A stretch of DNA of 46,536 bases from Lentimicrobium sp. (GCA_024709105.1 JANJXJ010000091.1:1-46536); one strand, 5' to 3'; shown: positions 33,792 to 42,768, numbered from the stretch's first letter. Numbers and translations are program-made. Notes: generated by a model from the letters alone, not told the origin.

Positions 33792-36083
33792 TCAGTTTAC
33801 CAACCTGAGTTTTGCGAATTTAAGTAATAACTGTTTCTGGCCTGCTGCAGCAAAGAATACCGTGGCCTTGATATTGGGCCCGGTTCCTTCAACCGAAATT
33901 ACTTTTCCGCGTCCAAACCTTTCGTGTTCCACATGCACTCCGGGTTGAATAAGTTCGGGCGGAGCTGCCGGTTCATCATTTACCGGAGCAGTGTTTTTCT
34001 CAATTTTTGTGAGTGGCTTCTTGCTAAAAACAGGGGCTTTGGTCATCAATGGCATACCCGGAGAGCTTTTCTGAGCAACTCTGCGGGTGGTTTTTTCCAG
34101 ATAGGTTTCATCAATGTCTTCAAGAAACCTGCTGGGCTCATTCATAGTCATATTTCCCCACCTGTATCGGGTTTCGGCATACGATAAGGTTACTTGTTTT
34201 TCGGCGCGGGTAAGGGCAACATAAAACAATCTTCTTTCTTCTTCAATCTCCGACCTTGAGTTTAAAGCCATCATCGAAGGGAAAAGATTTTCTTCCATTC
34301 CGGCTACAAAAACATATGGAAACTCCAGCCCCTTGGCAGCATGTATGGTCATCAGCACCACCTTGTCGCTCTCTCCCTCATCCTCATCGTTGTCGGCATC
34401 GGTAAGCAGCGAAATTTCCTGAAGAAATAGATCCAAAGTGCGGGTAACTTCTTTAGCTGTGAGTTCTCCGGTTTCTTCGTTCGGGAAAAGGGTTTGCTCT
34501 TTTTCCGAGAAGTCTTTGAGTGCATTGATGAGCTCTTCGGTGTTTTCGAGACGAGCCACTCCCTCGTCGGTATCGTCGGCCTTGAGTTCTTTCAGCAGAT
34601 TCGACTGATTGGCAATTTTTACTCCCAGATCGAAAGCACTTTTATGGCCTACCTGAAGGTGAAAAGCGGCAATCATGCTGGTAAATTCTTCAATTTTCGT
34701 AAGCGTGCCCCCGTTGATGCCTTGCACATAATGTGCTGCAGCTGAAGCAGTTTCAAACAGACTTCGCCCGGTACTCATGGCGGCCATTTCAATCTTTTCG
34801 AGGGTAGTTTTTCCTATTCCCCGTGCAGGGTAGTTGATGATGCGATTGAAGGCTTCGTCGTCTTTTGGATTGACCACCAGCCTGAAATATGCCAGTAAGT
34901 CTTTGATTTCTTTTCTTTTGTAAAACGACAGTCCTCCGTAAATGCGATAGGGTATGTTGAGCCTGCGCAGTGCATCTTCAATAGCACGCGACTGTGCATT
35001 GGTCCTGTAAAGAATGGCAAAATCCTTATTGTACAGGTGCAGGTTCATCTTGGTTTCGAAAATGGAATCTGCAATTTTTGCTCCTTCTTCCACATCGGTG
35101 GCCGCTTTTATTACTTTGATGGGTTGTCCCTCGTCGTTGTCGGTCCAGACCTCTTTTTTTATCTGTTCCTTGTTTCGGGCAATCACGCTGTTTGCCGCAT
35201 TAACAATAACTTTTGTGGAGCGGTAATTCTGTTCCAGTTTGTAGGTTCGTGCATCGGAATAGTCTTTCCTGAAATTTAAAATATTCTGGATGTTTGCACC
35301 CCTGAATGCATAGATGCTCTGGGCATCGTCGCCAACCACACAAATGTTTTCGTGTCTGGCAGCCAGTTTTTTCACGATGAGGTATTGTGCAAAATTGGTG
35401 TCCTGGTACTCATCTACCAGAATGTACTGGAATTTAGACTGATATTTGTGCAAAACTTCAGGGAAATCGCGCAGCAACAGGTTGGTATTAAAGAGCAAAT
35501 CGTCGAAATCCATGGCCGCAGCCCTGAAACACCGGGTTTTGTAGTGCATAAAAATCTCACCGGTCATGGGCCGGTTGGCAATGCGGTCCTGTTCCTTTAT
35601 TTCGGAGTTGTTGTTATATTCCTCAGCTGAAACCAGGTTTGACTTTGCCGAGGAAATGCGCCCCAGTATTGCTGAAGGAACATACACCTTGGGGTCGAGG
35701 CTCAGGTCGCGGAGTATGGTTTTGATCAGATTTTTTGAATCGTCGGTGTCATAAATGGTGAAGCTTGATGGATAACCAAGCAAATGGCCTTCTGATCTCA
35801 GGATTCGGGCAAAAATGGAGTGAAAGGTTCCCATCCACACATTCCGCGCCTCATTTCCAATTAGTTTGGTGATCCTTTCTTTCATTTCTTTGGCTGCCTT
35901 ATTGGTAAAGGTAAGTGCCAGCACGTTGAAAGGGTCAACACCCTGACTCAGCATATAAGCAATGCGGTAAGTAAGAACACGGGTTTTTCCTGATCCTGCA
36001 CCTGCAATCACCATCACAGGGCCGCGGGTATTGATAACGGCCTCTTGCTGGGCCTGATTGAGTTGACTAAGTATATCCTGCAC
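33792..36083 (-). CDS. pcrA: ATP-dependent 3'-5' DNA helicase, UvrD/PcrA family
   Basis: Superfamily I helicase for excision and mismatch repair and for clearing proteins from DNA. Motif I AGAGSGKTRVLTYR, Ia ALTFTNKAAKEM, II ILVDEYQDTN, III VVGDDAQSIYAFRGA, IV EQNYRST, V MTIHAAKGLEFPYVFVAG and VI RRLFYVALTRAEK. At 763 residues it has the usual length, with a C-terminal Tudor-like segment (GVHVEHERFGRGKVISVEG). The start is GTG (MQDILSQL), 23 bases after a -7 box. It is the first minus-strand gene left of the orientation switch. Confidence 0.96.
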   Translation of the reverse strand: MQDILSQLNQAQQEAVINTRGPVMVIAGAGSGKTRVLTYRIAYMLSQGVDPFNVLALTFTNKAAKEMKERITKLIGNEARNVWMGTFHSIFARILRSEGHLLGYPSSFTIYDTDDSKNLIKTILRDLSLDPKVYVPSAILGRISSAKSNLVSAEEYNNNSEIKEQDRIANRPMTGEIFMHYKTRCFRAAAMDFDDLLFNTNLLLRDFPEVLHKYQSKFQYILVDEYQDTNFAQYLIVKKLAARHENICVVGDDAQSIYAFRGANIQNILNFRKDYSDARTYKLEQNYRSTKVIVNAANSVIARNKEQIKKEVWTDNDEGQPIKVIKAATDVEEGAKIADSIFETKMNLHLYNKDFAILYRTNAQSRAIEDALRRLNIPYRIYGGLSFYKRKEIKDLLAYFRLVVNPKDDEAFNRIINYPARGIGKTTLEKIEMAAMSTGRSLFETASAAAHYVQGINGGTLTKIEEFTSMIAAFHLQVGHKSAFDLGVKIANQSNLLKELKADDTDEGVARLENTEELINALKDFSEKEQTLFPNEETGELTAKEVTRTLDLFLQEISLLTDADNDEDEGESDKVVLMTIHAAKGLEFPYVFVAGMEENLFPSMMALNSRSEIEEERRLFYVALTRAEKQVTLSYAETRYRWGNMTMNEPSRFLEDIDETYLEKTTRRVAQKSSPGMPLMTKAPVFSKKPLTKIEKNTAPVNDEPAAPPELIQPGVHVEHERFGRGKVISVEGTGPNIKATVFFAAAGQKQLLLKFAKLRLVN

Positions 36084-36537
36084 TTTACATCTTAATTGAA
36101 AACTGCAAAATTAATGATTCCTTGCGAGCATATCATGGATTGTGGATAACTCATCACAACAAACTGCCGGTTTGCGGAGTTGTGCACGTAAAATGGTATT
36201 TACAATAATGTATTAATGTTAAAATATGATCCTGATGAAATCCGGGATATTGAACCGATGGTGTTGATAATTCAGCAGATGGAATGTAAAAAACATGAAA
36301 TTTTTCGCATGTAAAAGATAAGGTTTGTAAATAATTTTAAAACTATCCACTTCAACTGCTATTATTAAATGCCTGAAAATAAGAAAACGTGCTCGCTATG
36401 ATGTAAATATAGTTTACAGAAAGTAATAAATTTATCCGGAGGCAAAAATTTTGAAAATTTTCATTTTTTGCAGATTACTTTTTGAATTTTCTGTCATTAA
36501 AGTATAAAGTCAGACAGAACTTTCAATTTGAGCTACC
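36084..36537. other. AT-rich intergenic region at the gene-orientation switch; weak oriC candidate
   Basis: 454 bases between the minus-strand pcrA and the plus-strand small gene. It contains one exact DnaA box (TGTGGATAA, 36141-36149), two one-off boxes in the same orientation (36262-36270 and 36326-36334), a two-off box (CTATCCACT, about 36344) and long AT-rich runs. A terminator-like hairpin GCAAAAA/TTTTTTGC sits near 36442-36471. No gene was recognised. Confidence 0.35.
36106..36113 (-). promoter_or_regulatory. -7 element of the pcrA promoter
   Basis: Minus strand TAATTTTG, an exact match 22 bases before the GTG start. No good -33 box. Confidence 0.5.
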
Positions 36538-36810
36538 ATGTTTAACTACTCAAAAAACGGGAACAGCATCGGATTTGTCATTGATCAGATCATTGACAAA
36601 CAAATCCGGCGCAACGAACCTCCCGAAACTGCACTCACTTATCAGCGACTGCTCGAAGATTCATTCACCGATATTGAAGCCCGCAGGCTGATTGCCATGG
36701 CTGTACATGTGGAGTTGTTCAGGCTTATGAAATATGGTGAGGCATTTAATCATAAAAGGTTTATTGAAAATCTGAACGGGTTGCCTGATTTGCCCGATGC
36801 AGATATGTAA
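36538..36810 (+). CDS. small hypothetical protein, 90 residues
   Basis: Not recognised with certainty. A cytoplasmic helical protein: a short N-terminal strand region (SKNGNSIGFVIDQIIDKQI), an NEPPETALTYQRLLEDSF segment, then DIEARRLIAMAVHVELFRLMKYGEAFN and an ENLNGLPDLPD tail. The PPET...Y.RL...G/F...EA...I......E pattern resembles small DUF1841-like proteins, but this is a weak likeness. It has a terminator of its own and so is probably a single-gene unit. Confidence 0.7.
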   Translation: MFNYSKNGNSIGFVIDQIIDKQIRRNEPPETALTYQRLLEDSFTDIEARRLIAMAVHVELFRLMKYGEAFNHKRFIENLNGLPDLPDADM

Positions 36811-36856
36811 AGATATTCAGGAGGTTACTCCTGGTTTTTGGTGAGTAATGTGTTGG

Positions 36857-36885
36857 ACCGGGGCCTGGTAAACCCCGGTTTTTTA
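36857..36885 (+). terminator. terminator of the 90-residue protein gene
   Basis: ACCGGGG pairs with CCCCGGT (36857-36863/36873-36879), followed by TTTTTT. Confidence 0.85.
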
Positions 36886-37032
36886 TTTGTCCGGTTTTTA
36901 TTAGTTTTACCGGACTTTTTCCGCGGTTTACCGATTTTTGCTACTTACACCGGAAAAAGCTGCCGTACATTTGCCTCACATTCAGGGCCTGTATGGCCAA
37001 AACAAAAAGACTCACTCAAAAAACTCTTAAAA

Positions 37033-37776
37033 ATGGAAAATTATAACAAAGAAGATCACTGGATGAAACATCATCACAAGGGACACAATCCTGTAAAAAC
37101 CATGGTAATCGGTATTTTGGTAGTTACCTTTGGTTTATTGTATATGCTCAACAACATGGGCGCAGTTCCGGGCGAAATCTGGAGGCTCATTTTTTCATGG
37201 CCCATGCTTTTGGTTGCCATTGGAATCGTTAATCTTGCCGAACGCAAGCCCGGTTTTGGTGCTTTAATGATCGCAGTGGGTGGTTTATTCCTTTATGACA
37301 GATATTATGACCTGCCATTTAACATTTTCTCGCTTTTCTGGCCGGTGGTAATTATTATAATAGGTGTAGCCCTCATTTTTTCCAACGGAAGCCTGGTTGC
37401 ACGCATCCGTGGCCGCAGAGTCATACACAGCTCCACCGATGGCGATGTGCTGGATGAGGTATGTGTGTTTGGCGGAAATGAAAAAATGATTCATTCCCAG
37501 AATTTTAAAGGCGGTGAGATTGTTGCTGTTTTTGGTGGATCGAAGATTGACCTCACCCAAACCCAGCTGGCCCCGGGGCCTCAGGAACTCGAACTGGTTG
37601 CAGTGTTTGGCGGAGCTACCCTGCTTGTGCCTAACGACTGGAATGTTAAAATGGAAATCACCAGTATTTTTGGCGGTTTTGCTGATAAAAGGCACAACCT
37701 AAATATTGATAATAACAAGACATTAATATTAAAAGGAGTCGCCATTTTTGGAGGCGGTGAATTAAAAAGTTACTAA
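37033..37776 (+). CDS. LiaF-like membrane protein (DUF5668 plus LiaF C-terminal domain)
   Basis: Envelope-associated membrane protein. After a His-rich start (MENYNKEDHWMKHHHKGH) there are four helices (TMVIGILVVTFGLLYMLNN, LIFSWPMLLVAIGIVNL, GALMIAVGGLFLYD, LFWPVVIIIIGVALIF). A LiaF-type beta-helical domain follows with repeated FGG turns (VCVFGGNEK, VAVFGGSK, VAVFGGATLLVP, TSIFGGFAD, VAIFGGGEL). The frame opens at 36838, but those 65 residues overlap a terminator and its sequence is not protein-like, so the ATG at 37033 is used. LiaF proteins dampen a sensor kinase that reports cell-wall stress; a histidine kinase follows 24 bases later. Confidence 0.87.
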   Translation: MENYNKEDHWMKHHHKGHNPVKTMVIGILVVTFGLLYMLNNMGAVPGEIWRLIFSWPMLLVAIGIVNLAERKPGFGALMIAVGGLFLYDRYYDLPFNIFSLFWPVVIIIIGVALIFSNGSLVARIRGRRVIHSSTDGDVLDEVCVFGGNEKMIHSQNFKGGEIVAVFGGSKIDLTQTQLAPGPQELELVAVFGGATLLVPNDWNVKMEITSIFGGFADKRHNLNIDNNKTLILKGVAIFGGGELKSY

Positions 37777-37800
37777 TCACCCTTCCAGCAACTGCCCGGC

Positions 37801-38865
37801 ATGAAAACCAATTTGTCAAAACTGCTTCCGATTTATCCCGCTGTTTGGCTGGTGATTGGAGGTGTGCATTACCTCATTCTTACAAGTCAGCTGCATTTGA
37901 ATATTGAACTGGCTTTGATGGACTCCATGGTTTTTACAGCAATTTTCGGAGTACTTGGAGTGGGATTGTGGTTTTTAGTCAAGTTTTCTGATGTAGAAAA
38001 GTTGAGCCTCAAGGAAATTTTTATCAGACACATCACCACAGGGGCTGTAAGCATTACCCTGTGGTTCGGCTCTTCCTGGCTGCTGCTCACTGCTATAACA
38101 GCACATAATACCGAATACATTCAGATGCTCAGCAACACTATGATTGTTAGGATAATAGCAGGCATTCTGCTTTACATTATTCTCATAACTGTGTTTTATC
38201 TGCTCATTAATTATCAGAATCTGCTGGAAAGGAAGGCCCGTGAAGAGTCGCTGCAGGGATTGTTGCATGAAAGTGAACTCAATTCGCTGCGGGCGCAGAT
38301 CAAACCTCATTTTTTGTTCAATGCCCTCAATTCGGTGAGCTCACTCACGGTAACCAATCCACCCCGGGCGCAGGAAATGGTAATAAACCTCTCTGAATTC
38401 ATGCGTTATTCACTCAGTTTCTCCGACAACAGCATGAGCACACTCAGGCAGGAACTCAATCATGTGCGTTTGTACCTTGAAATTGAAAAGGTACGTTTTG
38501 GAGAACGTTTGCTGGTAGAGGAAAAAATGGAGGAATCATTGATGCATTGGACTTTACCCCCCATGATTTTGCAACCCCTGATTGAAAATGCTGTAAAACA
38601 TGGCATTTATGACTCCACCGGAAAATCATGGATAAAACTTGATGCAGTGCAGGAAGGAACCCGGCTGAATCTCACGATTTCCAACAATTTTGACCCTGAA
38701 GCTGTTACCAAAAAAGGCACTGGAACTGGTCTTTCCAATGTTATGAAGCGTTTCAGAATGATTTACGGTATCAACCACCTTGTACAGGTTGAAAAAAGCG
38801 AAGACATTTTTACAATTAAACTCAGCATCCCCGAATATGGACAAAATCAAAGTACTGATCATTGA
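37801..38865 (+). CDS. LytS-type sensor histidine kinase
   Basis: Membrane histidine kinase of the His_kinase (PF06580) type. Four N-terminal helices within the first 135 residues, with little extracytoplasmic loop, suggest intramembrane sensing. The dimerisation/phosphoacceptor block is SLRAQIKPHFLFNALNSVSSL (His170), and the ATPase has an N box ILQPLIENAVKHGI and a G box GTGTGLSNV. It has no separate sensor domain, which fits control by the LiaF-like protein before it. Its last 29 bases overlap the regulator gene. Confidence 0.92.
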   Translation: MKTNLSKLLPIYPAVWLVIGGVHYLILTSQLHLNIELALMDSMVFTAIFGVLGVGLWFLVKFSDVEKLSLKEIFIRHITTGAVSITLWFGSSWLLLTAITAHNTEYIQMLSNTMIVRIIAGILLYIILITVFYLLINYQNLLERKAREESLQGLLHESELNSLRAQIKPHFLFNALNSVSSLTVTNPPRAQEMVINLSEFMRYSLSFSDNSMSTLRQELNHVRLYLEIEKVRFGERLLVEEKMEESLMHWTLPPMILQPLIENAVKHGIYDSTGKSWIKLDAVQEGTRLNLTISNNFDPEAVTKKGTGTGLSNVMKRFRMIYGINHLVQVEKSEDIFTIKLSIPEYGQNQSTDH

Positions 38866-39586
38866 TGATGAGCCTCCTGCACGCGAACTGGTGCGGCACT
38901 ATCTTACTTCATTTCACGGAATTGAAATTGCTGCCGAGTGCGAAAATGGTTTTGAAGCCCTAAGGGCCATCAATGAAATGAAACCTGACCTTATTTTTCT
39001 GGATATTCAAATGCCGAAAATCACCGGCTTTGAATTGCTGGAGTTGCTTCAGGAGCCACCTCAGATTATATTCACTACTGCTTATGACGAGTTCGCCATT
39101 CGTGCTTTTGAAAAGAATGCAGTGGATTATCTGCTAAAACCCTTTTCGGCTGCCCGTTTCCAGCAGGCCGTTGAAAAAGCCAGGCTGCGCATTACAGGTA
39201 ATCAGCAGGCTGCAACTCCTGCTGTCAGCAACCTCAAAAACCAGCTCGAAGCTGTGGACGGAGAACTCGACAGGGTAGTAGCCAGAATTGGTTCACGCAT
39301 TGTGGTTATTCCGGTGGATTCCATTCATTACATTGAATCTCAGGATGATTATGTTATGATATACTCTGCGCAGGGTAATCACCTGAAGGAAAAAACCATG
39401 AAGTATTTTGAAGCCCACCTGCCCAAAAGCAGTTTTATACGCATCCACCGAAGCCACATTGTTAACATCAGCCAGATTGTATCGGTTGATCTTTACGGAA
39501 AAGATACCCATATGGTAATTCTGAAATGCGGTGCCAAACTCAAGGCCAGTGCCGAAGGCTACAAACGTCTCAGGGAGTTGTTGTAG
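38837..39586 (+). CDS. LytTR-family response regulator
   Basis: Cognate regulator of the LytS-type kinase. N-terminal receiver with Asp56 (DLIFLDIQMP) and the conserved Lys in LLKPFSAARF. C-terminal LytTR DNA-binding domain: VDSIHYIESQDDYVMIYS, EKTMKYFEAHLP, FIRIHRSHIVNISQI. The start is the ATG at 38837 inside the kinase gene, a 29-base overlap implying coupling; the frame open from 38780 has no use. It probably regulates envelope-stress genes, possibly including its own operon. Confidence 0.93.
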   Translation: MDKIKVLIIDDEPPARELVRHYLTSFHGIEIAAECENGFEALRAINEMKPDLIFLDIQMPKITGFELLELLQEPPQIIFTTAYDEFAIRAFEKNAVDYLLKPFSAARFQQAVEKARLRITGNQQAATPAVSNLKNQLEAVDGELDRVVARIGSRIVVIPVDSIHYIESQDDYVMIYSAQGNHLKEKTMKYFEAHLPKSSFIRIHRSHIVNISQIVSVDLYGKDTHMVILKCGAKLKASAEGYKRLRELL

Positions 39587-39609
39587 ATGAAAAATAAATT
39601 TTACTTTTG
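39578..39609 (+). promoter_or_regulatory. promoter facing into the LytTR-rpsO gap
   Basis: TTG (39578-39580), 21 bases, TACTTTTG (39602-39609); a second TTG at 39581-39583 gives 18 bases. It overlaps the LytTR gene's end and would start transcription near 39616. Confidence 0.5.
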
Positions 39610-39615
39610 CTGCAG

Positions 39616-39776
39616 GAAAGTGTCCTCAGTCTGACACATTAACCTTAACCGCTGTAAAGATTGGTTAAACTGCAGATGGGTTTCGCATCGCTAAACATCG
39701 GATTCTGATCTTACTGCTTTATCCGGAGGTAAAATTAAGTTGCTGATAATTAGTGGTTAGCAATTTCATTTTTTTC
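39616..39776 (+). ncRNA. candidate small RNA of about 160 nt
   Basis: The segment follows a consensus-like promoter and is rich in hairpins. GTGTC/GACAC lies at 39620-39624/39633-39637, TTAACC/GGTTAA at 39645-39650/39663-39668, and AAGTTGCT/AGCAATTT at 39737-39744/39759-39766 followed by a T-rich run. The last looks like an intrinsic terminator. No coding frame of size and no known RNA family was recognised. It could instead be an alternative rpsO leader. Confidence 0.35.
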
Positions 39777-39834
39777 TTAGAAGGTGACCCGCACTTATTT
39801 TTTTTAATTGGTGCGAAAAAAAAAGTAAAAAAGG

Positions 39835-39865
39835 TTGTGCAGATAAAAATAAAGTTCTATTTTTG
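39835..39865 (+). promoter_or_regulatory. promoter of rpsO
   Basis: TTG (39835-39837), 20 bases, TATTTTTG (39858-39865). The leader is about 29 nt. Confidence 0.7.
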
Positions 39866-39900
39866 CAGCCCGTTTCAAAAGACATAAAATCATTACAGAC

Positions 39901-40170
39901 ATGTACTTGACTTCAGAAGTAAAGAAGAATATTTTCAGTGAAAATGGTAAAAGTGCTGCCGACACCGGATCAGCCGAAGGACAGATTGCGCTTTTTACCC
40001 ACCGCATTCAGCATCTCACAGGTCACCTTAAGATCAATAAAAATGATAAGGTAACCGAGCGTTCGCTTGTCCGTTTGGTAGGAAAGCGCAGAAGACTTCT
40101 TGATTACCTGAAGGAAAAAGACATTGAAAGATACAGAGCTATCATTAAGAAGCTCAACCTGAGGAAGTAA
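39901..40170 (+). CDS. rpsO: 30S ribosomal protein S15
   Basis: Binds 16S rRNA early in 30S assembly. 89 residues, the family's usual length, with TGSAEGQIALFTHRIQHLTGHLKINKNDKVTERSLVRLVGKRR split over two helices and RRRLLDYLKEKDIERYRAIIKKLNLRK at the end. It is followed by a terminator and then pnp, the classic rpsO-pnp gene order. Confidence 0.97.
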   Translation: MYLTSEVKKNIFSENGKSAADTGSAEGQIALFTHRIQHLTGHLKINKNDKVTERSLVRLVGKRRRLLDYLKEKDIERYRAIIKKLNLRK

Positions 40171-40201
40171 TCATTCCTTACAAACATATTCAACAAAAGG
40201 G

Positions 40202-40225
40202 GGCAATCGAGTATTGCCTTTTTTT
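40202..40225 (+). terminator. terminator of rpsO
   Basis: GGCAAT pairs with ATTGCC (40202-40207/40213-40218), followed by seven T. Confidence 0.85.
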
Positions 40226-40280
40226 GTATCAACAGGTCAGCATTTTTTTGCATTATTCTCAATCCTGTTGTTTTAAACAC

Positions 40281-40288
40281 TAATTTTG
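40281..40288 (+). promoter_or_regulatory. -7 element upstream of pnp
   Basis: TAATTTTG, exact match, 58 bases before the pnp ATG. No -33 box at the right spacing; a leader of about 50 nt is implied. Confidence 0.45.
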
Positions 40289-40346
40289 AGACCGGTTTTC
40301 AAAAAATGGCGAAAACTGTGTAAATGCCAAAATCATAATCACTTAT

Positions 40347-42479
40347 ATGCAAGGAATAGTAAAAACATTCGACATCGGAGACGGAAGGTCCATCTCCATT
40401 GAAACCGGTCGTCTGGCAAAGCAAGCCGATGGTTCTGTAGTAGTAAAAATGGGCGATACCATGTTGCTGGCAACAGTGGTAGCCCGGCAGGAAGCGGCTG
40501 AGAACGTCGATTTTATGCCCCTTACGGTTGAATACCGTGAAAAATATGCGGCAGCCGGCCGCTTTCCGGGAGGCTTCTTTAAAAGAGAAGCCCGCCCCTC
40601 CGACTATGAAATATTAATTTCCCGTTTGGTTGACCGGGCCCTCAGGCCGCTCTTCCCCGAAGATTTTCATGCTGAAACTCAGGTGCTCATTACCCTGATT
40701 TCAAGCGATACCGAAATTCTGCCCGATGCGCTTGCCGGATTGGCGGCTTCGGCTGCACTCGCAGTATCAGATATTCCTTTCAACGGACCCATTTCTGAAG
40801 TAAGGGTTGCCCGTATTGATGGTAAGTTTGTGGTAAATCCAACCATTAAAGACCTGGCAAATGCCGATATGGACATTATGGTGGCCGCTTCTATGGACAA
40901 CATCATGATGGTGGAAGGTGAGATGAAAGAGGTTTCAGAGAACGATATGATTGAAGCGATGAAGTTTGCCCACGATCATATCAAAATACAGTGCCGTGCA
41001 CAGCTTGAGCTTGCCGCCATGGTAGAAAAAGCAAATCCCAAACGCGAATACTGTCACGAAACCAACGATCCTGATCTGAAGGAAGCCATCCGCAAATTTA
41101 CCTACGATAAAATATTTGCAGTTGCCAGTCGTGCCACTGCCAAACACGAACGCAGCGATGCCTTTAAGGCCATCAAACAGGAGTTTATTGAAACTCTTGA
41201 TCCCGAAGAAGCCAAGGAGAAGGATTTCATGATTTCGCGTTATTACCACGATGTGGAAAAAGAAGCTGTGCGCAATGCCATTCTCGACAACCGCATCCGC
41301 CTCGACGGCCGTAAACTCGACGAAATCAGGCCCATCTGGTGCGAAGTGGATTACCTGCCTGCTGTGCATGGTTCTGCCATCTTTACCCGCGGAGAAACAC
41401 AGTCGCTTACCACGGTTACCCTCGGCACTAAGCTTGACGAGCAGTTGATTGATGGAGCTGTTATTGAAGAAAAGGTAAACTTTATCCTTCATTATAACTT
41501 CCCTCCATTCTCAACCGGCGAAGTAAAACGTATGTCGGGAACCAGCCGCCGCGAAGTAGGCCACGGTAACCTTGCACTTCGAGCCTTAAAACCCGTCATC
41601 CCGGGACCCGATGTAAATCCTTACACCATTCGCGTGGTGAGTGATATTCTTGAATCGAACGGCTCCTCATCAATGGCAACCGTTTGTGCCGGAACCATGG
41701 CACTGATGGATGCTGGTGTGAAAATTAAAAAACCGGTTTCAGGAATTGCCATGGGCTTGATCTCTGATACCAAAACCAACAGGTTTGCTGTACTCAGCGA
41801 TATCCTGGGCGACGAGGATCATCTGGGCGATATGGACTTTAAAGTTACCGGAACCGAAGATGGTATTACTGCCTGCCAGATGGACATCAAAGTTGACGGA
41901 ATGCCCTACGAAGTGCTTGCTCAGGCACTTGAACAGGCCAAACGCGGACGTATGCACATACTCGGTGAAATCACCAAAACCATCAATACTCCAAGAGCCG
42001 ACTACAAGCCTCATGTTCCCCGTATCGTTAAAATGACCATTCCGAAAGAATTTATCGGCGCTGTCATAGGCCCGGGTGGCAAGGTAATACAGGAGATGCA
42101 GCGCGAAACCGGATCTACCATTGTAATTGAGGAAGTTGGAGAATTCGGTGTAATTGACATCGTGTCAAACAACAAAGAGTCCATTGACGCTGTAATGGCA
42201 AAAATCAAACGCATTGTTGCTATTCCTGAAATTGGAACTGTGTACCACGGAGTAGTTAAAAATATTACTGCTTTTGGCGCATTTGTTGAAGTACTTCCAG
42301 GAAAAGACGGACTTCTGCACATCTCTGAAATTGACCACAAACGCCTCGAAAAAGTAGAAGGCGTGCTTAAGGTGGGCGATGAAATTGATGTTAAACTGAT
42401 TGAAATTGATAGCAAAACCGGAAAACTCAAGCTTTCGCGTAAAGTTTTGCTTCCCAAGCCAGATCAGAATCCCAAATAA
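40347..42479 (+). CDS. pnp: polyribonucleotide nucleotidyltransferase (PNPase)
   Basis: 3'-5' phosphorolytic exoribonuclease and part of the RNA degradation machinery. 710 residues: two RNase PH domains (first [34 protein letters not shown]; second [51 protein letters not shown]), then a KH domain with [14 protein letters not shown] and an S1 domain ([28 protein letters not shown]). All catalytic regions appear intact. It ends in a perfect 10-bp hairpin without a T run. Confidence 0.97.
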   Translation: MQGIVKTFDIGDGRSISIETGRLAKQADGSVVVKMGDTMLLATVVARQEAAENVDFMPLTVEYREKYAAAGRFPGGFFKREARPSDYEILISRLVDRALRPLFPEDFHAETQVLITLISSDTEILPDALAGLAASAALAVSDIPFNGPISEVRVARIDGKFVVNPTIKDLANADMDIMVAASMDNIMMVEGEMKEVSENDMIEAMKFAHDHIKIQCRAQLELAAMVEKANPKREYCHETNDPDLKEAIRKFTYDKIFAVASRATAKHERSDAFKAIKQEFIETLDPEEAKEKDFMISRYYHDVEKEAVRNAILDNRIRLDGRKLDEIRPIWCEVDYLPAVHGSAIFTRGETQSLTTVTLGTKLDEQLIDGAVIEEKVNFILHYNFPPFSTGEVKRMSGTSRREVGHGNLALRALKPVIPGPDVNPYTIRVVSDILESNGSSSMATVCAGTMALMDAGVKIKKPVSGIAMGLISDTKTNRFAVLSDILGDEDHLGDMDFKVTGTEDGITACQMDIKVDGMPYEVLAQALEQAKRGRMHILGEITKTINTPRADYKPHVPRIVKMTIPKEFIGAVIGPGGKVIQEMQRETGSTIVIEEVGEFGVIDIVSNNKESIDAVMAKIKRIVAIPEIGTVYHGVVKNITAFGAFVEVLPGKDGLLHISEIDHKRLEKVEGVLKVGDEIDVKLIEIDSKTGKLKLSRKVLLPKPDQNPK

Positions 42480-42525
42480 TTTCATAATTTAGTAAGCTTT
42501 GGCTGTATAATACTGCCGGCCTGTA

Positions 42526-42549
42526 CTTCCCGGAAAAAGTTCCGGGAAG
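42526..42549. other. strong hairpin downstream of pnp
   Basis: CTTCCCGGAA and TTCCGGGAAG are perfect complements around AAAG. No T run follows, so it is more likely an mRNA 3'-protecting structure or protein site than an intrinsic terminator. Confidence 0.6.
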
Positions 42550-42691
42550 CTGGCTGGCGATTTAAAATACAGTGGATTGACAATGGCTGCCTTAAGGAAA
42601 AATAGTCTGAACATTTCTTTATAATTTTCGATTTTTTTCTTTTATTACAGGTTTGATTGTCAGTGTCATAGATTTTAAATCAGCAGTTTTT

Positions 42692-42707
42692 AGGGTTTGC
42701 TGAAAAA
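42692..42707 (+). repeat. solo copy of the MITE end upstream of rpoD
   Basis: AGGGTTTGCTGAAAAA differs at one base from the left terminal repeat of the element at 158-173. No partner end or body is nearby; it sits 62 bases before the rpoD start, next to a TCAGCA/TGCTGA hairpin. Confidence 0.4.
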
Positions 42708-42768
42708 TAAATGTAACATTCCACGGAATTTTACGTAAAAAGGTTCGCTGTTAATTTTAAAGGAGAAT

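Larger units (their letters stand above)
39587..39900. other. intergenic region holding a possible small RNA and the rpsO promoter
   Basis: 314 bases. The left half holds a candidate promoter, several hairpins and a terminator-like end (39578-39776). The right half is very AT-rich, with GCAC/GTGC (39791-39814) and the rpsO promoter. Confidence 0.5.

Noticed and set aside
36106-36150. tRNA attachment site or integration scar near pcrA
   Set aside because: No tRNA fragment or direct repeats flank the gap; the only signals are promoter and DnaA-box-like.
36838-37032. 65-residue N-terminal extension of the LiaF-like frame
   Set aside because: It overlaps a strong terminator of the upstream gene, and its residues do not resemble the family; the ATG at 37033 gives the known N-terminus.
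36428-39734. Shared string TTTATCCGGAGG in two intergenic regions (about 36430 and 39719)
   Set aside because: A match of 12-13 bases is expected many times by chance in a window of this size, and the surroundings do not align.
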